The position numbers and the translations under genes are program-made. Positions 7,017 through 14,157 of a stretch of DNA of 22,049 bases are shown here, in pieces. Where the stretch lies: the NCBI RefSeq assembly GCF_035762905.1, contig NZ_DASUCC010000091.1, forward strand, positions 1-22,049. The letters run 5' to 3'. Every line of letters starts with the position of its first letter. The stretch's first letter is position 1. The notes under the pieces are model-generated. The model made no database searches and was not told the origin of the DNA. It worked only from the letters and a program-made list of their open reading frames with translations. The DNA is from DASYTH01 sp035762905 (lineage in GTDB: Bacteria > Actinomycetota > Actinomycetes > Mycobacteriales > Pseudonocardiaceae).

Positions 7017-8345
7017 ATGAGTCAGTTCCCGTTCGGCTTCGGCCCTCCGGACGACGACAAGGGCAAGAAGGACCCTGCCGAGCGCGGCCCGGGCGATCCG
7101 GCCGGCGGCGGTCAGGAGGGCTCCTTCGACGCCTTCAACCAGCTCGGTCAGATGCTCAGCCAGCTTGGCCAGATGCTCAGCCAGGCAGGCGCGACCACCG
7201 GGCCGGTCAACTACGACCTGGCCAAACAGATCGCCATGCAGCGGCTGGGCGGACAGGCCGGGTTCGCGTCGGCGCCGGACTCGGACAAGGCGGTCGCCGA
7301 CGCGCTGCACCTGGCCGAGATGTGGCTCGACCCGGTCACCACCCTGCCGGCGGGCGCGACCACCGGCCGGGCGTGGACCGCGCGGGACTGGGTGGAGCAC
7401 ACGCTGCCGACCTGGCAGCGGCTGTGCGACCCGGTGGCCCGCCGGGTGTCCGGGGCGTGGGTGGACGCGCTGCCGGCGGAGACCAAGCAGGCCGCCGGCC
7501 CGCTGCTGTCCATGGTCGGCCAGATGGGTGGGATGGCGTTCGGCTCGCAGCTGGGCAACGCGCTGGCGCAGCTCGCCGGCGAGGTGCTCACCTCGACCGA
7601 CGTGGGCCTGCCGCTCGGACCGGACGCGACCGCCGCGCTGTTGCCGGCCAACATCGAGCAGTTCACCAAGGGTCTGGAGCGGCCGGCCAGCGAGGTGATG
7701 GTGTTCCTGGCCGCGCGCGAGGCCGCCCACCAGCGGCTGTTCGCGCACATTCCCTGGCTGCGGCAGCGGCTGCTCGGCACCGTCGAGGAGTTCGCCAGCG
7801 GGATCAGGGTGGACACCTCGGCGCTGGAGCAGCTGGCCGCGCAGGTCGATCCGGCCAACCCGGCCACCTTCGAGCAGGCGATGAACTCGGGGATGCTCGA
7901 ACCGCAGACCACCGAGGAGCAGAAGGCGGCACTGGCCCGGTTGGAGACGCTGCTTGCCCTGGTCGAGGGCTGGGTCGACGTGGTCGTCGGCGACGCGGTG
8001 GCCGACCGGCTGCCCGGGGCCGAGGCGATGCGCGAGACGCTCCGCCGGCGCCGGGCCAGCGGCGGTCCGGCCGAGCAGACCTTCGCCACGCTGGTCGGCC
8101 TCGAGCTGCGACCGCGCCGGCTGCGCGCGGCGGCGGCGCTGTGGCGGCTGGTGGGCGATCGGCACGGGCTCGAGGTCCGGGACGGTGTGTGGGCTCACCC
8201 CGACCTGGTACCCACCGCGGCCGACCTGGACGATCCGCTCGAGTTCGCCGATCGGCTCGGCCAACCGGCCGCGATCGAGGACGACCCGATCGCGCAGCTG
8301 GAACGCACCCAGCAGGCCGAACGCCGGCCGGACGACGAGGACTGA
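7017..8345 (+). CDS. DUF2342 zincin-like protein (putative zinc-dependent metalloprotease)
   Basis: 442 residues. A Gly/Pro/Asp-rich N-terminus includes the tandem LGQMLSQ (43-49, 50-56). An all-helical domain follows with MVGQMGGMAFGSQLGNALAQL (about 166-186). The motif EVMVFLAAREAAHQRLF (226-242) supplies Glu235 and His238, with His244 just after and Glu317 in LLALVEGWVDVVV. This is the DUF2342/F420-biosynthesis-associated family (Rv3195 type). Structures of the family have a zincin-like fold, but only the EAAH half of a HExxH motif is present, so proteolysis is not established. The start is fixed by TACCGT 6 nt upstream. It overlaps a shared terminator palindrome with the convergent metallopeptidase gene. 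Confidence 0.9.
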   Translation: MSQFPFGFGPPDDDKGKKDPAERGPGDPAGGGQEGSFDAFNQLGQMLSQLGQMLSQAGATTGPVNYDLAKQIAMQRLGGQAGFASAPDSDKAVADALHLAEMWLDPVTTLPAGATTGRAWTARDWVEHTLPTWQRLCDPVARRVSGAWVDALPAETKQAAGPLLSMVGQMGGMAFGSQLGNALAQLAGEVLTSTDVGLPLGPDATAALLPANIEQFTKGLERPASEVMVFLAAREAAHQRLFAHIPWLRQRLLGTVEEFASGIRVDTSALEQLAAQVDPANPATFEQAMNSGMLEPQTTEEQKAALARLETLLALVEGWVDVVVGDAVADRLPGAEAMRETLRRRRASGGPAEQTFATLVGLELRPRRLRAAAALWRLVGDRHGLEVRDGVWAHPDLVPTAADLDDPLEFADRLGQPAAIEDDPIAQLERTQQAERRPDDED

Positions 8346-8359
8346 ACCCTCAGTCCTCG
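8336..8359. terminator. bidirectional hairpin containing both stop codons
   Basis: Perfect 10-bp inverted repeat, CGAGGACTGA (8336-8345) and its complement (8350-8359), with a 4-nt loop. The left arm ends in the TGA of the DUF2342 gene and the right arm begins with the TCA complement of the metallopeptidase stop. Both genes therefore end in Glu-Asp-stop encoded by the two strands of one palindrome. It can terminate transcription from both sides. Confidence 0.7.
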
Positions 8360-8877
8360 GTCATCCCCCAGCCGGCCGCGGCCGACAGGCCCTCGAGGTA
8401 ACCGATGGCCCGGTCGGTGCGGCCGTAGTCGCGGACCAGCGACCAGAACCGCGCGTTGTGCGCGGCCTCGATCAGGTGGGCGAGCTCGTGCACGAGCACG
8501 TAGTCCAGCACCCAGCCGGGAACCTGCCGTAGCCGTTCGCTCACCCGGATGGTCCCGTCGGCCGGGGTGCACGAGGCCCACCGGGTGCGCATCGGCGGCA
8601 CCCAGCGCACGCTGGTCGGCACCGCCCGGCCGCCGAGGTGGCGGGTGGACAGCTCGGTACAGCGGGCGAGCAGGGCGGCGTCGGAGGCCTTGGACGGTGG
8701 CCGGCGCCTGGTCTCGTCCCGCAGCAGCCGCCGCTGCATCTCGGTAACCCAGTGGGCTTCCTCGGCCTTGGACAGCCGCGCCGGGATGAGCACCACGAGG
8801 GTGTCGCCGTCGCGGTACGCGGTCACGGTCCGGGTCCTGCGCTTGCTCCTGCGCACCTCGACGAGCGATTCGGCCAC
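8350..8877 (-). CDS. YgjP/SprT-like M48-type zinc metallopeptidase
   Basis: 175 residues from GTG 8877. HELAHLIEAAHNARFW (130-145) gives His130, Glu131 and His134 of a HExxH site and His140 as the likely third zinc ligand, in the spacing typical of YgjP (DUF45) proteins. RTRWASC (97-103) is the family's RWGSC-type motif. A basic N-terminus (VEVRRSKRRTRTV) begins the fold, and there is no signal peptide or membrane helix, so it is cytoplasmic. The frame is open to an ATG at 8970, but family homology begins at 8877. A TACGGT -10 lies 6 nt before that GTG, so I prefer the shorter, leaderless start. Substrate unknown. It converges on DUF2342 through the shared hairpin. Confidence 0.88.
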   Translation of the reverse strand: MAESLVEVRRSKRRTRTVTAYRDGDTLVVLIPARLSKAEEAHWVTEMQRRLLRDETRRRPPSKASDAALLARCTELSTRHLGGRAVPTSVRWVPPMRTRWASCTPADGTIRVSERLRQVPGWVLDYVLVHELAHLIEAAHNARFWSLVRDYGRTDRAIGYLEGLSAAAGWGMTED

Positions 8878-8883
8878 GGTGAC

Positions 8884-8889
8884 ACCGTA
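8884..8889 (-). promoter_or_regulatory. -10 box deciding the metallopeptidase start
   Basis: TACGGT on the minus strand ends 6 nt before GTG 8877. This places initiation on the start codon and argues against the upstream ATG at 8970, which has no ribosome site. Confidence 0.5.
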
Positions 8890-8999
8890 CGGCCAAGCAC
8901 CGACATCGCGGGAGCCAAAACCTGGTGTGACATCCAAGACGCTTCCCCCTGTGGATAACGATTTCGCCATTCGCGGCGGCCCGGGCCAGCCTTGCGCAC

Positions 9000-10025
9000 A
9001 TGGATGATGATCTCCCCCGACGGCCCCGCGTGCTGCCCGGTTTTCCGGTCCTGCGCCGCGGGCCGGGCGAGCTCCAAGTCGGCCTCGACCCGCGGCACGC
9101 CGCCGTGGCCAGCGGCCTGCCAGAGCCGGTCGTCGCGGCCACGGCCGGCGGGCTGACCGGGACGTGCACGACCGCGGATCTGATGGCCGCGGTCGGCGCC
9201 GATCCGGCCGGCCGGTCCGCGCTCGGCGACCTGCTGGCCGGCCTGCGCGGCCGACGGCTGCTGCGGGATACCGGCGACGAGGCCCGGGTGCCCGAACGCC
9301 TCGTTGGCGAGGAGATCACCGCCCGGCCGGACCGGCCCCGCCCGGATCCGCTGGCACGGGCCCGGCTCGCCGTCGCGGTGCACGGCGACGGGCGGTTGGC
9401 CGTTTCGGTCGCCTGTCTGCTCGCCGCGGCCGGGGTCGGTTGGGTGCACGTCGCGGCGCGCGGGACGGTGCTGGCGCAGGACACCGGCACCGGGTACCTG
9501 CCAGGCGACGCCGGCCGGGCCCGCGACCTGGCGGCGGCCGACGCGGTCCGCCGGGCCGACCCGGCCGTGCGGACCGCCCGGTTCGGCCGGCACCGGCGGC
9601 CCGACCTGGTGCTGCTCACCGACGCCGTGGTGCCCGATCCGGGCCTGGTCGCCCGGCTGTTCGCCGGCGGGGTGCCGCATCTGCCGGCCTACCCGCGGGA
9701 CGGGGTGGGCATCGTGGGCCCGCTGGTCGTTCCCGGCGCGACCTGCTGCCTGCGCTGCGCGGACCTGTACCGGGCGCAGGCCGACCCGTGCTGGCCGGGG
9801 ATCGCCACCCAACTCGCCGGCCACCCGCAGCTCGCCGACCTCGCATGCACCCAGGCCACCGCCGGTTTCGCGGCCGCCCAGGCGCTCGACGCACTACGGT
9901 GGTCACGGACCGCACATGCGCTCCCGGCCACCTGGAACGCCAGCGTGGAGATCGATCCGGCCTCGGCGACCACCTACCACCGACGCTGGCAACCCCACCC
10001 CGAATGCCCCTGCCGGGACCTGTGA
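9000..10025 (+). CDS. E1-like / TOMM cyclodehydratase-like protein (Rv3196 type)
   Basis: 341 residues. Residues 1-110 include the RPRVLPGFPVLRRGPGELQVG opening seen in the family and a helical region like the leader-peptide-binding part of azole cyclodehydratases. Residues 122-150 resemble a ThiF/E1 Rossmann start (LAVAVHGDGRLAVSVACLLA), but the usual GxGGxG is degraded to HGDG. Residues 236-260 (VGIVGPLVVPGATCCLRC) and Cys336/Cys338 (HPECPC) look like a zinc site built from CxxC (250, 253) and CxC. ATP-dependent activity is doubtful given the weak nucleotide motif. No precursor peptide or YcaO gene is near. Conserved before the ABC1 kinase gene in Mycobacteriales and relatives; 60 bp separate the two. 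The start has no clear ribosome site. Confidence 0.8.
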   Translation: MDDDLPRRPRVLPGFPVLRRGPGELQVGLDPRHAAVASGLPEPVVAATAGGLTGTCTTADLMAAVGADPAGRSALGDLLAGLRGRRLLRDTGDEARVPERLVGEEITARPDRPRPDPLARARLAVAVHGDGRLAVSVACLLAAAGVGWVHVAARGTVLAQDTGTGYLPGDAGRARDLAAADAVRRADPAVRTARFGRHRRPDLVLLTDAVVPDPGLVARLFAGGVPHLPAYPRDGVGIVGPLVVPGATCCLRCADLYRAQADPCWPGIATQLAGHPQLADLACTQATAGFAAAQALDALRWSRTAHALPATWNASVEIDPASATTYHRRWQPHPECPCRDL

Positions 10026-10085
10026 TCGGTTCCGAGCCAGCCGAACTGCCTGCACACTCGCCCACGATCAGGAGACAATCGACAC

Positions 10086-11396
10086 GTGACTGAGCTGCCA
10101 CGAAAGACCGCCGCCCGGACGGTCCGGCTGGCCAGCATCCCGCTCGGGGTGGCCGGCCGCACCGTGGGGGGCTGGGGGAAGCGGCTGGTCGGCCACAGTG
10201 CCGAGCAGGTCAGCGCCGAGCTGTCCGCGAAGACCGCCGAGCAGTTGTTCGCCGTGCTCGGCGAACTCAAGGGCGGCGCGATGAAGTTCGGTCAGGCACT
10301 CTCCGTGTTCGAGGCCGCGGTTCCGGACGAACTGGCGGCGCCGTACCGGGAGGCGCTGACCAAGTTGCAGGCGGCGGCGCCGCCGATGAGCACCCAGGCC
10401 ACCCACCGGGTGCTCGCCGAGCAACTGGGCAGCGGGTGGGCCGGCCGGTTCGCCGAGTTCGACAACGTGCCGGACGCGGCGGCCAGCATCGGCCAGGTGC
10501 ACCGCGCGGTCTGGCACGACGGGCGGCCGGTCGCGGTGAAGGTGCAGTACCCCGGTGCCGACGAGGCGCTGCGGTCGGACCTGCGCCAGCTGTCCCGGTT
10601 CTCCCGGCTGTTCCAGGCCGCGGTGCCGGGGACGGAGATCAAGCCGCTGCTGCGCGAGCTGACCGACCGGATGACCGAGGAGTTGGACTACCGGATCGAG
10701 GCGGACCATCAGCGGGCCTTCGTCAAGGCGTTCGCCGGGGACCGGCACGTGCTTGTGCCCCGGGTGGTGGCCAGCGCCCCCAAGGTGATCGTCAGCGAGT
10801 GGGCGTCCGGAGAGCCGCTGGCGTCGATCATCAGGGACGGCGACAAGGAGACCCGGGATCGGGTCGGGTACCTGCTCGCCGAGTTCCACTACTCCTCGCC
10901 GGCCCGCGCCGGGCTGCTGCATGCCGACCCGCACCCGGGCAACTTCATGCTCACCGGGGACGGCCGGCTGTGCGTCATCGACTACGGGGCCGCCGCGAAG
11001 CTGCCGAACGGGCTGCCGACGATCCACGGCCGCATGATGCGGCTGGCCCTGGACGGAAATTCGGCGGAGCTGCTCGACCTGCTGCGCGAGGCGCATTTCG
11101 TGCGGCCGGAGTCGGAGGTCGAGGCGGATCAGGTGTACGCGTATCTCGCGCCGTTCACCGAGCCGTTGCGCACCGAGTCGTTTCATTTCACGCGGCGCTG
11201 GATGCAGCGTCAGGCTTGGCGGGTCGGCGACATGCGCGGGCAGGATTTCCGCACCGGCCGATCGCTGAACCTGCCGCCGAAATACCTGATGCTGCACCGG
11301 GTGCTCGGCGGCTCGACCGGCATCCTGTGCCAGCTGGACGCCGAGATTCCGGTGCGGGAGCTCATCATGCGGTGGCAGCCGGGGTTCGCGGAGTAG
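10086..11396 (+). CDS. ABC1/UbiB-family atypical kinase (Rv3197 type)
   Basis: 436 residues from GTG 10086, preceded by AGGAG 11 nt upstream. Family motifs are all present: KFGQ (67-70, the KxGQ motif), the Ala-rich loop AAASIGQVHRA (131-141), Lys152 in VAVKVQYPG, Glu200 in the EELDYRIEA stretch, HADPHPGN (279-286) as catalytic loop and DYG (299-301) in place of DFG. These residues support ATP binding and hydrolysis. ABC1 proteins usually act on isoprenoid or lipid metabolism; the target here is unknown. The M. tuberculosis orthologue sits directly before whiB7. Here about 3 kb of other genes separate the two. Confidence 0.93.
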   Translation: MTELPRKTAARTVRLASIPLGVAGRTVGGWGKRLVGHSAEQVSAELSAKTAEQLFAVLGELKGGAMKFGQALSVFEAAVPDELAAPYREALTKLQAAAPPMSTQATHRVLAEQLGSGWAGRFAEFDNVPDAAASIGQVHRAVWHDGRPVAVKVQYPGADEALRSDLRQLSRFSRLFQAAVPGTEIKPLLRELTDRMTEELDYRIEADHQRAFVKAFAGDRHVLVPRVVASAPKVIVSEWASGEPLASIIRDGDKETRDRVGYLLAEFHYSSPARAGLLHADPHPGNFMLTGDGRLCVIDYGAAAKLPNGLPTIHGRMMRLALDGNSAELLDLLREAHFVRPESEVEADQVYAYLAPFTEPLRTESFHFTRRWMQRQAWRVGDMRGQDFRTGRSLNLPPKYLMLHRVLGGSTGILCQLDAEIPVRELIMRWQPGFAE

Positions 11397-11407
11397 TTCC
11401 TCGGCGG

Positions 11408-11435
11408 CTGTCCACAGGCGACCGAGTTGTCCACA
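11408..11435. repeat. paired DnaA-box-like sites
   Basis: CTGTCCACA (11408-11416) and TTGTCCACA (11427-11435) lie in the same orientation, 19 bp apart start to start. The second is identical to the actinobacterial DnaA-box consensus. They sit between the ABC1 kinase stop and the AbiEi-like gene. Similar boxes are often seen before AbiEi/DUF559 and HNH genes in actinobacteria, so a regulatory or DnaA-titrating role is possible. There is no AT-rich unwinding element, so this is not an origin. Confidence 0.45.
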
Positions 11436-11487
11436 GTTCGATCACCAGCGCTTTCCCGGTAGCGCGTCCGTGGCGCACCATCGCCGC

Positions 11488-12110
11488 ATGAAAGCCAATC
11501 TCACCGAGCTTCGGCACACCGTTCCGGACGGCGTGATCAGCAACGCCCAACTGCGCGCCGCCGGCGTTTCCACCTATTCGGTGTCCATGCGGACCCGCCC
11601 GTCCGGTCCGTGGCGCCGCCTGCTGCCCGGAGTGATTCTGCTGGATACCGGGCCGCCGAACCGGCGCCAATGGTTGCGCGCCGCGGTCGCCTACGCCGGC
11701 ACCGGCAGCGTGCTCAGCGGGACGGACGCGCTGCACTGCCACGGCGTCGACGTACCGTCCGGCGCCGACGACCTGCTGGTCCTGCTCCCGGTCCGGCGGC
11801 GCAAAGCCGGCCGCTGTGCCCTGACCGTGGAACGGACCTCCCGGCTCCCCGACCCGGTCTGGCGCGACGGTCTGCCCCTGGCGCCGGTCGCGCGCGCGAC
11901 GATCGACGCCGCTCGCCGCGAACCCAACCGAAACCGGCTGCGTGCCCTGCTCCTCGCCCCGCTGAATGCCGGCGCCTGCACCCTCCCGGACCTGCTCACC
12001 GAACTCGACGCCGGCAGCCAACGAGGCACTGCCGGCCCCCGCGCGGTGCTCGCCGAACTGCACACCGGCACTCGGCAGGACAACACCCGGTCCCCGGCGA
12101 CGCCGACCGG
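11488..12110 (+). pseudogene. AbiEi-like antitoxin-domain gene, 3'-truncated
   Basis: From ATG 11488 about 200 residues fit the AbiEi-family/DUF559-type proteins. There is an N-terminal winged-helix region (GVISNAQLRAAGVSTYSVS), PWRRLLPGVILLDTG, a central domain with TGSVLSGTDALHCHGV, and the LLTELDAGSQRGTAGPRAVLAEL region. Relatives then continue with a PD-(D/E)XK (DUF559) nuclease-like domain. Here family-like sequence ends near 12080. The frame simply runs on, without a stop until 12534, antisense through the zinc-ribbon gene and the methyltransferase end. A deletion therefore removed the C-terminal domain and the stop codon. No AbiEii toxin partner is present. Any protein made would carry an unrelated tail. 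Confidence 0.6.
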
Positions 12111-12293
12111 TCACCAGTACTCGTCGGGCAGCTTCCCCTCGATGTCCCGCACGTGCCGCCGGGCGCAGGCCGGGCACAGCCAGACCCGGCCCCGGCCGCC
12201 GCTCTCGACCACCCAGGTGAGCGCCTCGATCGGCGGTTCGCCGGCGCGCGATCGACCGCATCGGGAGCAACGGGTATCGGCCTCGTCAGCCAC
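12111..12293 (-). CDS. small zinc-ribbon protein
   Basis: 60 residues from GTG 12293. Two CxxC knuckles (Cys9/Cys12 and Cys40/Cys43) flank a compact domain with PPIEALTWVVE (20-30). The ending RHVRDIEGKLPDEYW resembles small conserved actinobacterial zinc-ribbon proteins. It is probably a zinc-binding cytoplasmic protein; no specific function is known. It follows the methyltransferase gene on the same strand with a 53-bp gap that contains a palindrome. A TAGCGT box 8 nt before the start could give a leaderless transcript. Codon use and the cysteine pattern favour this strand over the antisense AbiEi frame. Confidence 0.75.
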   Translation of the reverse strand: MADEADTRCSRCGRSRAGEPPIEALTWVVESGGRGRVWLCPACARRHVRDIEGKLPDEYW

Positions 12294-12302
12294 GGAAGGT
12301 GA

Positions 12303-12333
12303 CGCTACTGCGTACTTGCAAGTAGACGTAGCG
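12303..12333. promoter_or_regulatory. operator-like palindrome before the zinc-ribbon gene
   Basis: TACTTGCAAGTA (12313-12324) is a perfect 12-bp palindrome, nested inside a second inverted pair, CGCTAC (12303-12308) and GTAGCG (12328-12333). It lies 20-31 bp before the zinc-ribbon start, within the probable promoter. The form suits a dimeric repressor such as TetR or MarR type. No such regulator is encoded nearby. Confidence 0.4.
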
Positions 12334-12346
12334 CGGTCGAGCCGAT

Positions 12347-13324
12347 TTAACCGGACGTTTTCCGACCAAGGTGGACGGTGGCCGCGCGGAGCACGAAGAC
12401 GTCGTCGCGGGCGCCGACGAACGCCGGATCCACCGGGTCCAGCAACCGGGCCAGGGCGATCTGGTCGGCTTCACCGAGCCGGTCGAGAGCCGCGCCGGTG
12501 TACCACGCGAGCCAGTCCACAACCGACTGCTTGACCAGTTCGGACGGCGGGGCGGGGTGATCGATCAGGTAGGTGAACGAGGACACCTCGGTCAGCCCGG
12601 CGTCGGCGATGGCCCGGGTCCAGCCGACCGGCAGCCGGGTGACACCCGGCATGGTCGCGCGCATCTCCGCGAACCAGGCGGTCTGCGCGGCGGACAGCCG
12701 GTCACCAAGACCCGGCTCGCCCACGCCCACGTCCCACGGCAGACACCGCATGGGCAGCCCGCCCTCGCCCAGCGCCAGCCACCCGCCCGGCGCGAGTACC
12801 CGGACCAGACCCTCGATCCCCTTCCGCTGGTCGGGCAGGTGGTGCACCACCTGGGACGCCCAGACCAGGTCGGCGTCCGAGATCAGTTCGGGCAGTTCCT
12901 CGCTCGCCGCGTCCACCCGAACCGTGCTCACCTCGACCTGGTCCGACCCGCCGATCACCTGCTCGACATGGGCCGCGGACGCCTCGAGCAACTCCGGCAC
13001 CGCGTCCACCAGGACCACCCGACCCCCACCACCCCGCCCCACCAGCGCCGCGGCGAGCGCCGCGCTCATCCCCCCGGCCCCGGACCCGACATCGACCACG
13101 ACCAGGTCCCGGTCCGCTCCGTCGGCATCACCCGCGCCGGCGGACCGCTCCCCGGCATCGGGGCCACCCACGCCCCGGGCCGCACCGGTCCCCCGGTCCC
13201 GCGCCAGATCCACCAGTCGCTCCGCCACCGCTCCGATGGCCTGCGCCCCCAACTCGTCGGACCGCCGCATCGCGGCCAACCGACCCGGCCAGTCAATCCC
13301 GTCATGCGTGTGCGAATGCGCCAT
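12347..13324 (-). CDS. class I SAM-dependent methyltransferase
   Basis: 325 residues from ATG 13324. Motif I is VVVDVGSGAGG (75-85) and the acidic end of strand 2 is Asp107 in VVLVDAVPELLE. A DLVWASQVVHHLPD stretch (152-165) follows, then VLAPGGWLALGEGG, the usual order of a Rossmann-fold methyltransferase. An Ala/Gly-rich insert (about 45-72) interrupts the N-terminal region. The substrate cannot be told; the helical C-terminal half suggests a small-molecule enzyme. A longer upstream frame exists, but it would run through the DUF742 gene antisense-like. TAGGGT lies 7 nt before this ATG, favouring a leaderless start here. DUF742 ends 44 bp upstream on the same strand. Confidence 0.85.
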   Translation of the reverse strand: MAHSHTHDGIDWPGRLAAMRRSDELGAQAIGAVAERLVDLARDRGTGAARGVGGPDAGERSAGAGDADGADRDLVVVDVGSGAGGMSAALAAALVGRGGGGRVVLVDAVPELLEASAAHVEQVIGGSDQVEVSTVRVDAASEELPELISDADLVWASQVVHHLPDQRKGIEGLVRVLAPGGWLALGEGGLPMRCLPWDVGVGEPGLGDRLSAAQTAWFAEMRATMPGVTRLPVGWTRAIADAGLTEVSSFTYLIDHPAPPSELVKQSVVDWLAWYTGAALDRLGEADQIALARLLDPVDPAFVGARDDVFVLRAATVHLGRKTSG

Positions 13325-13331
13325 GCCAGCG

Positions 13332-13337
13332 ACCCTA
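13332..13337 (-). promoter_or_regulatory. -10 box of the methyltransferase gene
   Basis: TAGGGT on the minus strand, 7 nt before ATG 13324, in a position that would start the transcript at the ATG. No ribosome site is present between them. Confidence 0.45.
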
Positions 13338-13368
13338 ACGCGCCTCGGCGCGCGGGACCGGCGGACGA

Positions 13369-14004
13369 TCAGAGGCTGCGCAGGCCGGCGAGGACCCGCT
13401 GCATCAGCATGATGTCGGGCGGGCGGTGGCCGGCGGAGCCGTGAATGACGACGGTGCCGTCGGTCGCCATGTCGCCGACCAGGATTCGGGCGACGCCGAG
13501 GGGAATGGCGAGCAGGGCGGCCACCTCGGCAACGGAACGGGGGTGCACGCACAGGTTGGCGATCATTCGGTGTTCCCAGGACCAGTGCCGGGAGCCGATT
13601 CCGGTCAGATCGGAACTGGTGGTGATCAGGGCTTCGAGGGCGAGGGTTCGACTCGGTTTGGTGCGGCCGCCGGTGCGCGCGTAGGGGCGGATGAGGATGT
13701 CCGATTCGAGGGGAAGACGCTCGACCGGTGGAATGCCGGACCGGGTCGGCGACGGGTCGGGGCGGGCGGGCGGCTGGTGGTCGAGGCCGGGCGGGAAGGG
13801 CTCGAACTCCAGATCCCGCTTGCGGCGGCGCTCGGAGTGGGGACCGAAGCGGGCGCCGGTCAGGTGCTGTGCGGACTCTGGTGGTTCGGCTTCCGGTTGG
13901 GGCGCCTCACTCCTGACGGCGTCGGGGGTGTGGCGGCCGTGCCCGCCGCCCGGCGAGGCGAACCGGGCACCGGTCCGCCCGACCTCAGTCGACTTGGAGC
14001 CCAT
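13369..14004 (-). CDS. DUF742 domain protein with long disordered N-terminus
   Basis: 211 residues. Residues 1-100 are Pro/Arg/Glu-rich and probably disordered. Residues 102-211 are a DUF742 domain: RPYARTGGRTKPSRTLALEA (107-126), HRMIANLCVHPRSVAEVAALL (145-165, here with a preceding HWSWE) and PLGVARILVGDMATDGTVVIH (168-188). The domain is a winged-helix-like fold normally found in conservon (CVN) operons with a sensor kinase, a Roadblock/LC7 protein and a small Rop-like GTPase. None of these is adjacent, so this is a stand-alone copy. Upstream lies the terminator of the whiB7 operon; a TATCGT box is 9 nt before the ATG. It may form a transcription unit with the methyltransferase 44 bp downstream. 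Confidence 0.85.
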   Translation of the reverse strand: MGSKSTEVGRTGARFASPGGGHGRHTPDAVRSEAPQPEAEPPESAQHLTGARFGPHSERRRKRDLEFEPFPPGLDHQPPARPDPSPTRSGIPPVERLPLESDILIRPYARTGGRTKPSRTLALEALITTSSDLTGIGSRHWSWEHRMIANLCVHPRSVAEVAALLAIPLGVARILVGDMATDGTVVIHGSAGHRPPDIMLMQRVLAGLRSL

Positions 14005-14090
14005 ATCTCAGCCACGATAGTTGAAGATGGAGCCACTTTTGGTGACCGCGATGTTACCGATGCGTTCCGGCCATATCACCCGCCAAATGG

Positions 14091-14131
14091 CGGCGGGCGC
14101 CGCTCCCACGTCGAGGAGGCGGCGCCCGCCG
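14091..14131 (-). terminator. strong GC hairpin after the whiB7 operon
   Basis: A 16-nt arm (14091-14106) pairs with a 17-nt arm (14115-14131) with one bulged base, almost all G-C, around an 8-nt loop. It begins 26 nt after the stop of the small gene at 14158. There is no U-tract, but the stability and position at an operon end support termination before DUF742. Confidence 0.65.
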
Positions 14132-14157
14132 GTTGATGTTGAATTATCGGCCGATTG

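Noticed and set aside
8950..8958. A DnaA-box-like TTATCCACA on the minus strand
   Set aside because: Single copy without AT-rich DNA or replication genes nearby; the paired sites at 11408-11435 are more convincing.
8878..8970. Upstream ATG 8970 as the metallopeptidase start
   Set aside because: No ribosome site or -10, and the extra residues do not resemble the family; GTG 8877 with TACGGT 6 nt upstream fits better.
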